A stretch of DNA of 64,000 nucleotides from Nautilus pompilius (Eukaryota > Mollusca > Cephalopoda > Nautilida > Nautilidae), in contig JACATO010002188.1 in the NCBI GenBank assembly GCA_018389105.1, forward strand, positions 310,001 through 374,000, read 5' to 3'. Positions 40,201 through 51,259 of this stretch are shown here, piece by piece. The notes beneath the pieces were generated by a model that was given only the letters and a program-made list of their open reading frames with translations, did not search any database and was not told the DNA's origin. Position 1 is the stretch's first letter; every line of letters starts with the position of its first letter. Made by a program: the position numbers and the translations under genes.

Positions 40201-43200
40201 AACCTTTAAACAGGAATAAAACATTGGAAAAACTCAGCTTAGTCAGTGAAAGGTTGCCCTTTCCACAACCTACAGTCCTTCCTTCCTTGTATAAAGATTA
40301 CATCAGTGCAAACGTATATTTACATACATACATACAAGCAGCACATAGCTCACTTGTACATATGTGTGTACATAACAAAAATATTTTTTTTGTGCAGCAA
40401 ATTTTTTTAACCATTGGTGTGGCTAAGTATAAAGATTATTTGACCTTTTTCCTAGTCCTCAAATAATGACCATCATGCATAATTTAAACTCATATTCTGA
40501 TCTCTGTATTTGAATGCTCTTTTCAATGTTTGATGTTACCAAGCACCACTCCTTGATGGTGATGATAACACAGGGAATTAACTCCAAAACGTTGAGTTAT
40601 CAGCTGGTTTATTTACCGTTGATAATGCAAGTGGTTGGGAAAGCTCAAAATAAACCTCTTGCTTCTATGAATGACATAACTCTCTCTCATTTTCCTGTTA
40701 GCTGTTAAGATCAGTTTTCTCTGGGTTTCAGATTTGGGAATATTTAACCGAATATGGCTTCTGCTAAGAAGTGACTTCTTACAGTGTGCTCGACCCATGT
40801 ATAAGGTTTGTGCATTTCTCTGATTACTGAATTTTGCATCTGTAACATCAACTTTTATTTGTTTTTCTAATTATATACTGTATGCAGAAAGATTGCAGCA
40901 CAGTTTGTTTAATTATAAATTTATTTTTTTTTCATATGCAGAACCTAAATTGCAGATTCTCTCCATGATTTTAATGTGTAATTACGGATGGCCCTTACTA
41001 AAGATAAAGGAGCAACCATAACCTCTTGGCCAGCAGTGCTTTAATTATTGACTGAGAAGTCCTGGTCACTGCTATATCAGTAGGTGCCATGTACTATTCA
41101 AACCTCAGAGATCCTTGTGTATTTTAGTATATTTAATGCAACCATCAAATGGAGATGATGGAAATTTTGTCTCTAAATATTAATGAGTTGTGTCTGCAAG
41201 ATGTTGTCTATGAAGCAGTGCACTCATTTAAAAAAACAACATATCTCTCTGGGCCACTTAGGTTTAAAACTTCTTCCTCTGTTGCACTTAAAATTCATCT
41301 GAAATATAGTAGTCAAAACAGCTGATGTACATGCAGCAACCCTTTTCTCAACAAGGGGTCTATCACAAGTGTCACAAAACCATCAAGGGGTTTTTCAGAA
41401 GTTTCTAGTAAGTAGCTACATGTTTTAGAAATCTCTCTCTCTCTCACACATGCACGAACAAATTGGGTGGTAAAAATAAATATACAGTAGAGTAGCCTTT
41501 TCCTTGTATATAATTATTTGAATTTTGATAAATTTTGCAATGTATGGGTAAACACAGATTTGTCGTCTTTCCAGGACCGATTGATACTGCTGGTCATTGG
41601 TAACATCATCAACTGGTCCTTGTAAGTATTTGTCTTTTTCAACACCTAAAAGTCTGCTCTAATCTGTACAGTTCTGAAGGTTACATGATGTTTGTATGAA
41701 GAGTATTTACATAAGCAGTATAGCTTTTCAACTTTAAGACAAGCCACATGGGTAGGAAAACATGCCTGGTGCAATAATGGCGTATCAGCTATAATAGTTA
41801 TTGCATTTCTTCTTGATGTCAACTTTTAAGTCATCTCCAGTTGATGTTTTTTTTTTCTTATATATAGAAAACTAGGCACAGAGAAAAAGGAATACAAAGG
41901 GTTTGGTGACCTTCTAAAGTACTTTCTGTCTCTCTCTAGAATTTCTGTCGCCTACTTTTGCTAAGTTTAGAATTTATCGTGGTATCAGTGGTTTCAGGAA
42001 GTTCTCAAAGCCATTAAGGGCGATGAGACTGCATCAAGATTGCAGATGCTAATAACCATTCTAGGAGTAAAAAGCATATAATTTACTTGTATAATTTTGG
42101 TCTTTGCTTTTAGGATTTGAAAAAAAAAAAAGCAATAAAATAAAGTTACAACATAAATATGTTGATTGTAAAAATTCTTGATTTGCCTAGATTTTTCTCT
42201 CTGTCACATTAAAGCAAATGAAATAGATCGTTTTTAAAAAGTAAGCAAAGTTAATGGCAATATAATATTCACAGAAACTAAATTGGGGTTTAGTCCATGT
42301 GCGGTGGAACCTGCTGTTAATTAATAGCATTGCTTTTCAAAAAAAAAAAACATCATCCTCAGGGCAGGGTGGCCAAAATTTAGGTTCAGCTACTAGTAAG
42401 TGACGGGAAACGTTCCGCCTGTTTGATGCTTAATCCACTGTATTTTTTTCAGTGCTGTCTATGGTGCTTTCAGCAAACCACCTGACTTTGCTAGCTATCT
42501 CTTGGCAATTTTCATTGGTAATCTCTTGTTTTATCTAACTTTCTACATCATTATGAAGGTAGGTGACTCTCTGTAAATTTTAAAATGCCCCCCCCCCCGT
42601 TTTTATTTTGAACCTTAAGCATGTTGTTGTATCTTTAAAGAATGAAAAAACCTTCTGGGTTTGTCCCAACTGTGAATTCTGTTCCCACCAGGTTCAAGAG
42701 AAGTAAGCTACTCCATGTTTATAGGCAGCAGTGATATGCAGTATGTACACTCTTCAATCCAAATATTTTGTCACTTTGTTAAAAGGAAAAAAAATAAAAA
42801 ATTGAGTGTTTGATTTATCCAACTAATCAATTGAGAAAATGAAAACTGGTGCCCACTTAAAGAATCTTCTGGTTTATTACTCTAATTTGGCAAAGTACTC
42901 ACTCCAGCACAGGTTCCTCCTTAACTATTCAGCAGAATTGAGTAATTCTTCATTTTTTTTTCTTTAATTGGAGATAATACTTGTTTGAATTAAGTGTCAT
43001 ATGAATTTTGTTTTTAGCATTTTCTAGTTTTTTAAAATGTGAATCACAAAATTATATACCTTTATCTAAAACTTACAAACTAATACAAATAATAAAATTT
43101 TCCCATGAAACTATTTGATAGTACTGTTTGGTCAGACTGCTCATTTAAATTTTGAATGTATCTGGATTAAAAACAAGACAGTTCTTGGTCCCAGAAGATA

Positions 43201-45125
43201 ATGCTAACCTTAAAATACTACATTCATAATAATGCTCATAATTTTAAACATCCACATTAATAAATGATTCTGTTTATGAAAGTTAGATAAGGAAAGAAAA
43301 ATATTTTTGAAAAAACTAAAAACGTATTCTCTGGTGCTGACATTTTCCATTTTGTTCTTAGCTTCGAAGTGGTGAGAGAATTCTACGTTTTACTTTGATC
43401 TACATAGTGATGGCTGCTGTTCTGTGGGCATTCTCGCTCTACTTTTTCATGACTCATCTTACTTCCTGGCAGGTAAGGTGTGCACAATCAGCATAGAATC
43501 TTCTCAGATTTAGACAGTGTGGTTAAAAAGATTGAATTGTTTAGTTTCTAGACATTTTATTGATTGGGCAGAAGCACTTTAACTTTTTAAGATTGTTAGA
43601 GGTTTCAAGTGGGTATAAAGTCACTATTTTAATTTAAATAAATCATCTAAAAACCCTTTTGTGCTAGAACATATTTCTTTACTAAAAGAATTTTAAATAA
43701 AATTTAAAAAATTAGGTTGTGAGTGGCAGTTATTAATAATAACAGTACAGACCAGTTTAAAAGCCACATGGATAGACATTAGCCTTACCATGGAGCTCTG
43801 CACGAGTCTTGATGCCTTCTTGTACCATTGTAATAACAGTTAATAAGATTTTTAAAAGACAAACTTACATTGCAGCTTTCCCCTGCACAGTCTCGTGATC
43901 AAAACAGGGACTGTGTCCTACTGGATTTCTATGATACTCATGACATCTGGCACTTCCTGTCGGCAATGAGCATGTTTTTCTCATTCATGGTAAGCTAGAC
44001 CTGTAATTGTAAATGAACATTTCTATCTAGTCTTACCTTGGATGGAGCATTGATAAAAAATCTAAAAAAATGTATCTTTCCTTATGTTGGACTGTATTGA
44101 TAGTAAAGTTTATTTATGAGCAGTCTGTGCATGTAGTTGCTGTACTTATTGTATATAAATTAGAAGTGTAAACTGACAAACAAGCAGCCACACATCAGTA
44201 TAGTATATACGTTAGTACAATTGTATATCAGTGGGGCAGTACTGAATGCATATAGTACAGTGTACTTATAGATACTGTACTTATTATTTCTATATATAGG
44301 TATGAAAATGTTTACACTGACAAGAACAAACATCCATCCATTTGTCAGTTCAGTATGCTGTAAACCATAATGTATTCTGTTGAATTGGTGGCAAATCATC
44401 AACCCATGATGAATGCCAAACAGACAGTATGTACTATGTCTCATTGCTATACTTATACATATTACACTGTGCACACGATCACCTTTGGCTCTTGGGTTAG
44501 TATAGTAAACAGTATGCTTGCTGGTCATTATGGCAACTACGATTTAGTCCCTATTGGGTCTTGATAGTGTGAGGTATCTTGTACTGTTCTATTCCCTGTG
44601 CCTGCTAGTCAGAAATGTTCACGTAGGTTCTTTGTTGCATAGGCTAGCTGAAGCTGGAATGCACCTGAAATGTTTGTGCAGTCACTGAATCTAGTTTCAT
44701 GTAGCCTCTTTCTCTCTGCACCTTTGACTTAGCAGTTGTGAGTTCTTTAAATTCACTAGGGAAGTCAGAGGATGCAACATGACATTATTTGTAAGTACAT
44801 GCATTCCACTGTAACCAGAACATTATTTGTGGTTATACGCCTCAGTGCGTGCATTGTCAGTACAGTGCCTGCATATTCATCAGTAGTCCTCAATAATATG
44901 CATTAAAGGGAACTTTAAATTAATTGAATGTAAATACAAGTTTGGTTCTGCTGAAAGCCGAGGTGGGTTCCTTGTGTATATGAATCCTGAATTATGAAAT
45001 TTCTTGACTAGAAAAAAATGGTCATTTAAATAATTTTAAAAATGCCTCTACTTCTATTTCAGATTCTCCTCACTCTTGATGATGATCTCTATGTCACAAG
45101 GCGAGATCGAATTCCTGTTTTCTAA
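16225..45125 (+). CDS. SIDT2: SID1 transmembrane family protein (SIDT2-like RNA transporter), 23 coding exons
   Basis: Exons: 16225-16464, 18283-18404, 19308-19463, 20228-20372, 20932-21015, 22094-22238, 22960-23053, 24995-25038, 29921-29995, 30492-30622, 31196-31269, 32149-32215, 32851-32999, 33646-33694, 34398-34515, 37138-37274, 37911-38013, 40732-40805, 41575-41621, 42453-42558, 43362-43472, 43876-43989, 45063-45125. They sum to 2448 nt in one frame (815 residues; human SIDT2 is about 832). A signal peptide (about 1-21) is followed by a glycosylatable luminal domain (first membrane segment about 303-325), an acidic cytosolic loop, then a multi-pass core. Segments such as [33 protein letters not shown] and IIMKLRSGERI match vertebrate SIDT. 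CREST-type putative zinc ligands are present: Ser550, His554, Asp565, His779, His783. Known role: dsRNA/RNA passage and lysosomal nucleic-acid handling. SIDT1 versus SIDT2 is not resolved; it may be the single invertebrate co-orthologue. Confidence 0.95.
16985..17865 (+). mobile_element. Degraded Tc1-like DNA transposon with an internal 93-bp duplication
   Basis: Plus-strand frames carry, in order, an N-terminal helix-turn-helix-like piece [15 protein letters not shown] (about 17055-17100), the family block HLRNRFLF (within 17350-17385), LYVG (about 17490) and [15 protein letters not shown] (about 17530-17575). The last corresponds to the W-x-x-V-x-F-S-D-E-S-R-F catalytic block, with Ala-Glu-Glu in place of the usual Asp-Glu-Ser. 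Frame changes and stops make it inactive. It sits in SIDT intron 1. Terminal inverted repeats were not identified. Confidence 0.6.
17123..17383 (+). repeat. Direct duplication of 93 bp (17123-17215 and 17291-17383)
   Basis: The two 93-bp copies start GGTTGGACTC and end CCTGTTT. I see a single mismatch (ACCTTCCAG versus ACCTGCCAG). They are separated by 75 bp and each follows a G-rich run. The copies lie inside the Tc1 remnant and encode the same transposase piece twice. Confidence 0.93.
23134..23772 (-). mobile_element. Non-autonomous Tigger/jerky-like element (639 bp) in a SIDT intron
   Basis: Terminal inverted repeats pair CAGCAATATCCTGGTTACTG at the left with the complement of the right end (CAGCAATACCCCGATTACTG), two or three mismatches in 20. 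TA dinucleotides flank both ends (23132-23133 and 23773-23774), the Tc1/mariner/pogo target site. On the minus strand from 23506 a short reading frame starts [13 protein letters not shown] and, past one stop, continues [18 protein letters not shown], a psq-type helix-turn-helix as in Tigger/jerky transposases. The DDE catalytic domain is absent, so this is a deletion derivative needing help in trans. Confidence 0.8.
24748..24793 (+). other. Possible 46-nt alternative (poison) exon in the SIDT gene
   Basis: Bounded by TTTCAG and GTAAGT, just upstream of the coding exon at 24995. Joined to the preceding exon it meets a TAG after six complete codons, and its length is not a multiple of three. 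If used it would truncate the protein or trigger decay. No other support. Confidence 0.2.
25039..27892. other. Large SIDT intron, no recognisable gene
   Basis: Scanned on both strands. I see AT-rich intron sequence with homopolymers. Around 26400-26580 there is a partly open plus-strand stretch that I cannot assign to any family. No inverted-repeat-bounded element was found here. Confidence 0.4.
27893..28161 (+). other. Possible alternative 3'-terminal exon of the SIDT gene
   Basis: A good acceptor (TTATTTCTGCAG, ending at 27892) opens a frame in the phase left by the exon ending at 25038. It runs 89 codons to TAA at 28159-28161, beginning [20 protein letters not shown]. No internal donor (27945, 28031, 28080, 28166) restores the phase of the next SIDT exon, so it could only act as a terminal exon. 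That would give a protein with the luminal domain, the first membrane segment and a new tail. Chance openness or transposon origin remains possible; no family was recognised. Confidence 0.25.
28180..28850 (+). mobile_element. Degraded Tc1-like DNA transposon
   Basis: Plus-strand frames include [14 protein letters not shown] (about 28648-28690), like the G-x-G-x-L-x-x-I-E-G-x-M block, and [11 protein letters not shown] (about 28731-28763), matching FQQDNDPKHT of Tc1 transposases, with its catalytic Asp. The rest is broken by stops. It is in the same large SIDT intron, and the element's ends were not found. Confidence 0.5.
35848..36387 (-). repeat. Interspersed repeat, copy A
   Basis: On the minus strand 36387-36300 and 35902-35848 resemble 59675-59780 and 59812-59870 on the plus strand. 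Shared stretches include TTTTACCATATTA and CAAAGACA-CAT--CCA. Roughly 70-75% identity by eye. Copy A has about 370 bp extra between the two matching parts. No coding capacity or terminal repeat was recognised, so the family is unnamed. It lies in a SIDT intron. Confidence 0.5.
38309..39830 (-). mobile_element. Non-autonomous Tigger/pogo-like element (1522 bp) in a SIDT intron
   Basis: The left end CAGTGCAACCTCACGTATCC and the complement of the right end CAGTACAACCTCACGTATCC differ at one base in 20, and TA flanks both sides (38307-38308, 39831-39832). On the minus strand from 39222 a frame begins [10 protein letters not shown] and carries the psq helix-turn-helix ([20 protein letters not shown]). 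One in-frame TGA follows, after EEYGVG. It then jumps to a CENP-B/Tigger C-terminal tail ([20 protein letters not shown] ... an acidic Ser/Asp stretch ... [13 protein letters not shown]) and ends at 38734. The DDE catalytic core is missing, so it is an internally deleted copy. The left end lies in a (TA)n run. Confidence 0.85.
39850..40113 (-). mobile_element. tRNA-derived SINE
   Basis: Read on the minus strand from 40113, GGCCAGAGATTCAGTGGTAG has a tRNA-like box A (TCAGTGGTAGAC, 40103-40092). A box B, GAGTTCAAATCC (40064-40053), follows about 28 nt on. The downstream body to about 39850 is not tRNA-like. Only the tRNA head is firm; the 3' limit is a guess because no second copy or target-site duplication was seen. 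It lies directly beside the right end of the Tigger-like element. Confidence 0.55.
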
Positions 45126-46200
45126 CTAGCAGGATCTTTGGATTTTGGAGCAGATATGGGGGAGATAACTTATTGTGTTTGGTTGGATTTTAGAGAAATG
45201 CTGAAGTAAACAATTTAATTTGAAAAAGAATCGATTTAGCTGAAATATGGTTATTATCAAGATCAAAACGCATGTGGTATTTTTTGTTCCTAAAAGAAGC
45301 TGTCTGGAGAAAGCTGACCTGGCAACTTGTATTAAAAGGTGCACCAATGTCATTAATTGGGAAGTGATTTTGTCCTTAATTGTTTTGAACTAATAATTTT
45401 GACTAACTGAAAAAAATCAAGTGAAAACGAGATGACTATTTGTGATTATTCAAGGACTAGCAAAGTAACAGTGGAGCAGTTTAAACAGAAGAATGAGAGA
45501 AAAGTTGGCAGTGTTCAGAATCAGTTAAGCTTAAGAACCCCATGCCTCTTTCTCATGCTGTCTTACTGTTGGAATGTTCAGGTAATGTTATCATTAGACA
45601 TTGTTCATCAGGTCAGCCAAAGAAGTGTTTTTTTTTTTTTTTTATGTAAACCGATTTTTTACGAAGGAGTCAACCTTAGTGAGTGACTGCAGTGTCGTGG
45701 TTGTCTGCCACGTGTTACCACCAGCGATCCTGCACCACGTGTGGGGGTGCGTCATCTTTGATGTCGACAGATCGGGGAACTTGAAATCAGATTATAGGTC
45801 CTCAACTTTAAAAAAAGCATTCTCAATTTCTTCACTTTGGTGCTTTCATTGCAGCTTTCGGTGTGTCGTACCTTTTTAAAGTGAACTATTGGAGTTTTCA
45901 CATTAAAAAAAAAAAATTCCCAGAGAATTTGACACTTTAATTCTAGCACCTGAAGCTCAATTTGTCCAGGCTGACCATGTGGTCCTTTTACAGTTTTGTA
46001 AGTGTGAACAAGTCTCTTGTATGGTGGATCTGCTCTTGATGGACCACTGATTGTTTGAAAGCTTGATGTGACAAGTGGGCAGGCTGCATATACAACCAGT
46101 GTTCAAAGGAAACTTATTTTATCTCTAACAAACCACTGCTAGCATTTTCACAAATTGTAGCTTATTTTGGAAATAAATAAAGATTTTATACTTTAGAAAT
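45126..46200 (+). other. SIDT 3' UTR
   Basis: Sequence after the TAA at 45123-45125, AT-rich with no conserved frame. The first strong hexamers are overlapping AATAAA at 46172-46181, proposing a 3' UTR of about 1.1 kb. Further hexamers near 46380 and 46860 could give longer forms. Confidence 0.45.
46172..46181 (+). terminator. Candidate poly(A) signals of the SIDT gene (two overlapping AATAAA)
   Basis: AATAAATAAA lies about 1.05 kb after the stop codon. It is assigned by position only. Confidence 0.4.
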
Positions 46201-49200
46201 AATATTTTAGTTCTTGAAGTAAAACCAGAAAATTACAATTAAATTTTTGGTATAATCTGCAGAAAGCTTGCTGTAAGATCGCAGTCATCTGTGTAAGTTT
46301 TCATCTCATTATGAATTGGATTTAATGAATTTTTCCCAGAATTTTTGTTATCCTAAATCAATAAGTAAATTATGCTAAAGAAAATAAATAATATGGGAAC
46401 CAACACCCTATGATTTTTTTGTTGATTCTCATAGTTTTTATTCTAAGGCTCCATTGAATTATGCTACTTCTGCTACAGTTGGTTATCTTTCTAAAGATGG
46501 TGGCAATAGGATGCAGACAGTAAATGCTTCAAGATTTCATAGTTTACACATTTACTATTTTAAAAAGAACATGCACACCTTGTAATGAAAATATCTGCTT
46601 TAAATGCAAGAATGAAAAGTGAATTCATTTAAATCTGAACACATTGAGCTCAGATTTAATCTGATTCTTAAGTGAATGACATTTTTTTGTTCATTGATGC
46701 ACTCATGAGCTGCTCTCCTGATTTACAGTAAGATTTTCAAGAATATTTCGCATGTAGGTATTTAACATTTTCCACCTGCCCAAATATTGTTCTCAGAGTC
46801 AATTTTTCTATTAGCTGTTGCAGATGGAAGTTTTTTATTTTTGTTATCCAAAAAGACCAGAATAAAGTCACTTCTTTTTTAAAAAAATTTTTGACATGTT
46901 GTAGACATCAGACAATAGGAGTGTTGTCGTGGATACCATATGTTGCCTTTCTAACGCCACTATTGGATTTGGTTGTGTAAGTAAACAAGTAAAGATTGCA
47001 TTGTATTTATTTTATTGTAAAGTTGCCTGCCTACCGGCTCTAGAAGGGTCAAGTAATTCTGTCAGGTATTGTATATACATTGTACTTGGGGAATTGCTGT
47101 CATGTTCTGTTTCATGTTTGGCTAAAATCTCCAAAGTAAGTTTCAGTTTCTCCTGTGCCACCCCTACTTAGCTATACACCCAAGTGGGAATTTCCTGGAA
47201 AGAAAACCATCATTTAGACAACTTCTCCCCTGACATCCATCGGGAAAATTTTCCATCAAATGCTCCCCTACATTAGAAAACAAGTTAAAATAGGAAATTG
47301 ATAGATTCCTCAAAATGCCTATTTGTACTAGCACTCTTTTCCAAAGCTTTCTGGTTTATGCTGCTTAGATTGCTGGAGTAGCCAGGGTGTCCACTCTAAC
47401 CCGTTTTTTTTTTTTTTTTTGTTGCAATTCCATAAGCTTTAGCTTACATTGATGACATGTGATTGATAATTCCAGCTAGAAAGACAAGAAGGGAAAGCTG
47501 GCTGATCAGTGAAGCTCTTGGCTACCCGAATGGAAAAAGAAGTAACTTTACACGTTTAAGTGTTTAAAGCAACCTTTCCTACCCAGACAGCTTTCTGAAG
47601 CGTCCACTGCCCTTCTCCATAGGTAACTTATAAGTAAAGTAGATGACAGTATTAACTGTCGTAGCCCTCGTTGGGAGGAGAAAAGGACGAGGACAGTTTT
47701 TCAGCCCATTAATGCCATGTCTTTCAGGTTATAGGGAACACGCAGAGTTGGTGAACTGCCTCTGAGTCAAGCCCTGCCCGTTGGCTACCTCATAACTATC
47801 GCAGTGTTTTCACAGGTGTAGGATGCACCTTACAAACCACGGTAGCTGAACGTGGAACTGATTTTATTACACTACAGCTAGAACCATCTTAGTGCTCAAT
47901 AAAAATACTCTGCAACACTGCAGAAAATAAAAGAAACAGTTCATAAATTAATGTTTACTAAATTGAGTGTATACACAAACAAAACTCAGAAAATGGTTCT
48001 TCTGGTGACTTGAACACTCACTCATTAAACAGAAATAGTCTGTTTCTCCTCTAAATATTTTCACAAATATGTATTTGTCTCATTTACCCCTTTTATTTAT
48101 CTGCTTTCTAAAAACATCATGTACAACTTGTAGTATGTTTTCTGACTTTATATTATCCCAATCACACTAGGAACATTCAAACAAAACCTGGGGGGGCCGG
48201 ATGCTATTTCAGCCAAGGTTCATCTTAACATTTCTAGTAAAACAAAAAGTTTAGCAGTTTTTTCCCCTTACAAATATTTTAATTAACCTCCCTTCCCGGC
48301 AGCTGCTTGAGGCTGCTGGTATCCATGGTCTAGCTGCCACTTTGTGCCACAATGCTTTGGCTTGTCAGAAACCACTTTAATTTTTTTTTAACTAACTGAT
48401 GCCTGGAGCTGAAATAGGGGTTGCGTCTAGAATAAATAAAATGTTGAGAAGAACAGTAAAATGGATCTTCAGGAAGGTGCTCAGCTGTGGCATTATAATA
48501 CTCTGCTGTGTGTGTGTGTGTGTGCCAACGAGACACTTTGCAGCAAATGTTCAGTCTTCCTTCATTTAATGGTGCCCAGCCCTGGTAAAATGCATCAACA
48601 CGTGTGGCTTGTTCACTGAAGCCTCTGACACCGGTGCATCCGGTATTTGTGTATCAGGAGAGAATCGACCATTCAGCTTTAGTCGGGGAAGTGGCCACTA
48701 GTACTCTTCCGACTGCGTTCTCACATTTCTGAAATATTTGTTAGAAAAACCAAACAAAGAAACCAAAAAAAAACCTGACATTTTTCCATATATGTCCATG
48801 TATTGAATTTTTACCTAATAAATCCATTAAATATTCAGTTTGTTTGTTTTATGCTTTACTATCTCCTTTTAAGATAACAGTACAAACTTCACCTGCTGGT
48901 TGTTGATGGTTTAAAAGTGGTAGTCGTTAGTTTTCCATTTCCAGCTAGTTTACGTGAATTAAAAAGGATCTGTTTGGCAGAAAACTTTGAAAGAACACAT
49001 TTATCCATAAGCTGGATGGAAAGGGAGTTTACAACTTGGCTACATCAAAGAGATGAGCAACCAGTAACTTTTAAAACCAACTAATTTTTCAGCTTTAGAA
49101 ATTGTAATTTCATTAATCTGTGCTGGACCCGGCTTTGTACAAGTGAATCACCGCGCCACTTGTAGCTGGTGATCTTTGGGACCTTGTACGAGTCGGGATG

Positions 49201-51239
49201 CTTTCCTGTAGCGGTCGAGTCACAGTACGCATGACACTTCTCTCAGCATCCCACTTTGGTAATTGCTGTAGTGCATGCAATGGAAACCGAGCTCCTTTCT
49301 AAAACATCGGAAATTTAGCTCTAATCGAATAAATTGCTTCAAGTTAAAGAAACTTCGTTAATTTATCATTTGTCTTGTTAATTGTTTTTGGAATAATATT
49401 TCTTTTGTCTGCTGTCTAATGAATGTCTTAGGGCAGCACAGTGGGTGTGTCCTGACTGGACCACCAAATTCTTTCTTTCCTTTTTTAATTTTGCATTAAG
49501 ATATTGCTATTTTTTTTTTGGTTTATACTGATTACGTTCCTAAAAATTAATTAACGAGTTTTTGTTTCGCGTTTAAAAAACAGAAGACAGGTGCGAGTAG
49601 GTGACAGCAGTCATAAGGACAGGTGAGGACGTTTAAGAAAAAACTCTAGACGTTTGTTTTAAATGCTTTAAAAATAAATAAATAAATAAGCGAACCCCCC
49701 CTCCCAGGTTAATGCCCCAGCAGTAATACCTGGCTCTTGTAGTCGGGTGTCATTGTTTACCGTGAATGGTCTTTCACCAAATGTTTAACCTTATGGTGAC
49801 AGACGGGTCACACCCACCCCCCTCCCGGCGTAGTTATGTCCCCTTGATATCCTCTTTTGAAGAAAGAGACCTAAAAGGTACACGAAATGGCGACTGCGAA
49901 CGGGAGGAGGAGTTGAGCGGTTAGAGTACTGTTCGTGAGTATGCGCTTCCGGTTGAGGGGAAGACCTGCCTGGGCGGGATGAGGGCTGGAGTGTAATTAA
50001 CGGTTATCATCTGTGGGAATTTCGCAGATCTTATTTTAGATTGAATCGTTATTAATTAAAGTCTTGTCTCTGTTGTTGTTGTACTAATTAAACGGAATCG
50101 CGAGTTACCCCCTTTTATCCCCTTTGTTACAGTCGGGGGGAGGGGGTGCTTTTGATTTCCAATCCGGTCTTTTCTTCTTTTTTTTTTAAGGCCCCCCCCC
50201 TTCTCCCTGTGTGGGTGTGAGCGTTCATTTTATTGTCTTACCCCCGGTTATCTCCCCCTGCGTTCTAAGTGTACAGCAGAGCAAACCGACCCCTCGTTTG
50301 TTTGCTCAAATATTCTGAATCCGCCTGGTGATTACCTCCTCGCGGTCGACAAACCCCTTAAAGCTGAAGTGACACAAATGACGACTTATCAAGGAGATGG
50401 GGGGCCCCCCCTTTTTTTAGTGTAGCCTGCTTTAAAATTAGTTACTCGCACTGGGTCTAACCCCTAACCCCCCATCCCACGTTTTACTGTTTAATTTTGA
50501 CTGCTTTTGTGGAGATTTGTCTGGTCAGCCTATGAGATATTAACCTGTCAGCGCCAGAAGGATCCCGTCCACACCCCACTGCAAAAATGGAAATACAACA
50601 AACTACAGTTGCTTCATATGTATAATTATTTATACCTTTGATTATTTGAATGGAACGTGTTAAACTCTTTAAAGATAAGGATTCCAAGCTGTGTAGGGGA
50701 ATTAGTCTGACCAGTGGCTTACGAATGCACAGCAATACTTGCGGCGATTCTGAGTTGGTGGTGTGCTTAATTACACCTGAAATCCTGTTTGGTTTAGTCG
50801 TCATATTATTGCACTACTTTTTCATTTTATTGAATCTGTGATTTCTGAGTCTGATACCTTGTACTGTTACTTAGTTTCTGATCATAATCAGTGCTAAGGG
50901 CATTTTTTGTGGATTTACAATTACAGAACCTTGAAATTGATGAAACAGTAACCGTCACTTATTAGCCGACTTTCAAAAAACAAATTATGGACTATCTGTG
51001 TGATTACAAGAGGTTTAGCCTAAGAGAATTAATTTTCATTTATAAGAATAAAAATAATCTGTGCTGTTGTGTCAAAGACTAATACACTTCCACTTTTGAA
51101 CATTAAATTTTATCTGCCGTTTACAATATAAGTATTTGTAATCTTTCTAATTGGTTTAGATCAACCAGTAAGTATTATTATCCCTCACCTTTAATTTGAT
51201 TTCTGAAAATTTCAAAATGTAATTAATTTTTTTTGTCAG
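46201..51239. other. SIDT to AAR2 intergenic region and AAR2 5' region
   Basis: No coding exon was seen on either strand. 49800-50350 is GC-richer with C/G homopolymers and looks like the AAR2 promoter. A possible non-coding first exon ends at 49934 (GTTC followed by GTGAGT). It holds a nine-codon upstream frame, ATG 49887 to TGA 49914-49916. An ETS-like CTTCCGG lies at about 49946. The AAR2 5' UTR must be spliced, since the exon carrying the start codon opens with an acceptor at 51239/51240. Confidence 0.4.
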
Positions 51240-51259
51240 AGAAAGGATTTCTTTTTATC

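Noticed and set aside
44160-44528. Minus-strand frame of 122 codons in the last SIDT intron
   Set aside because: No recognisable domain or splice partner. The composition (many Tyr/Ile/Cys from AT-rich repeats) looks non-coding.
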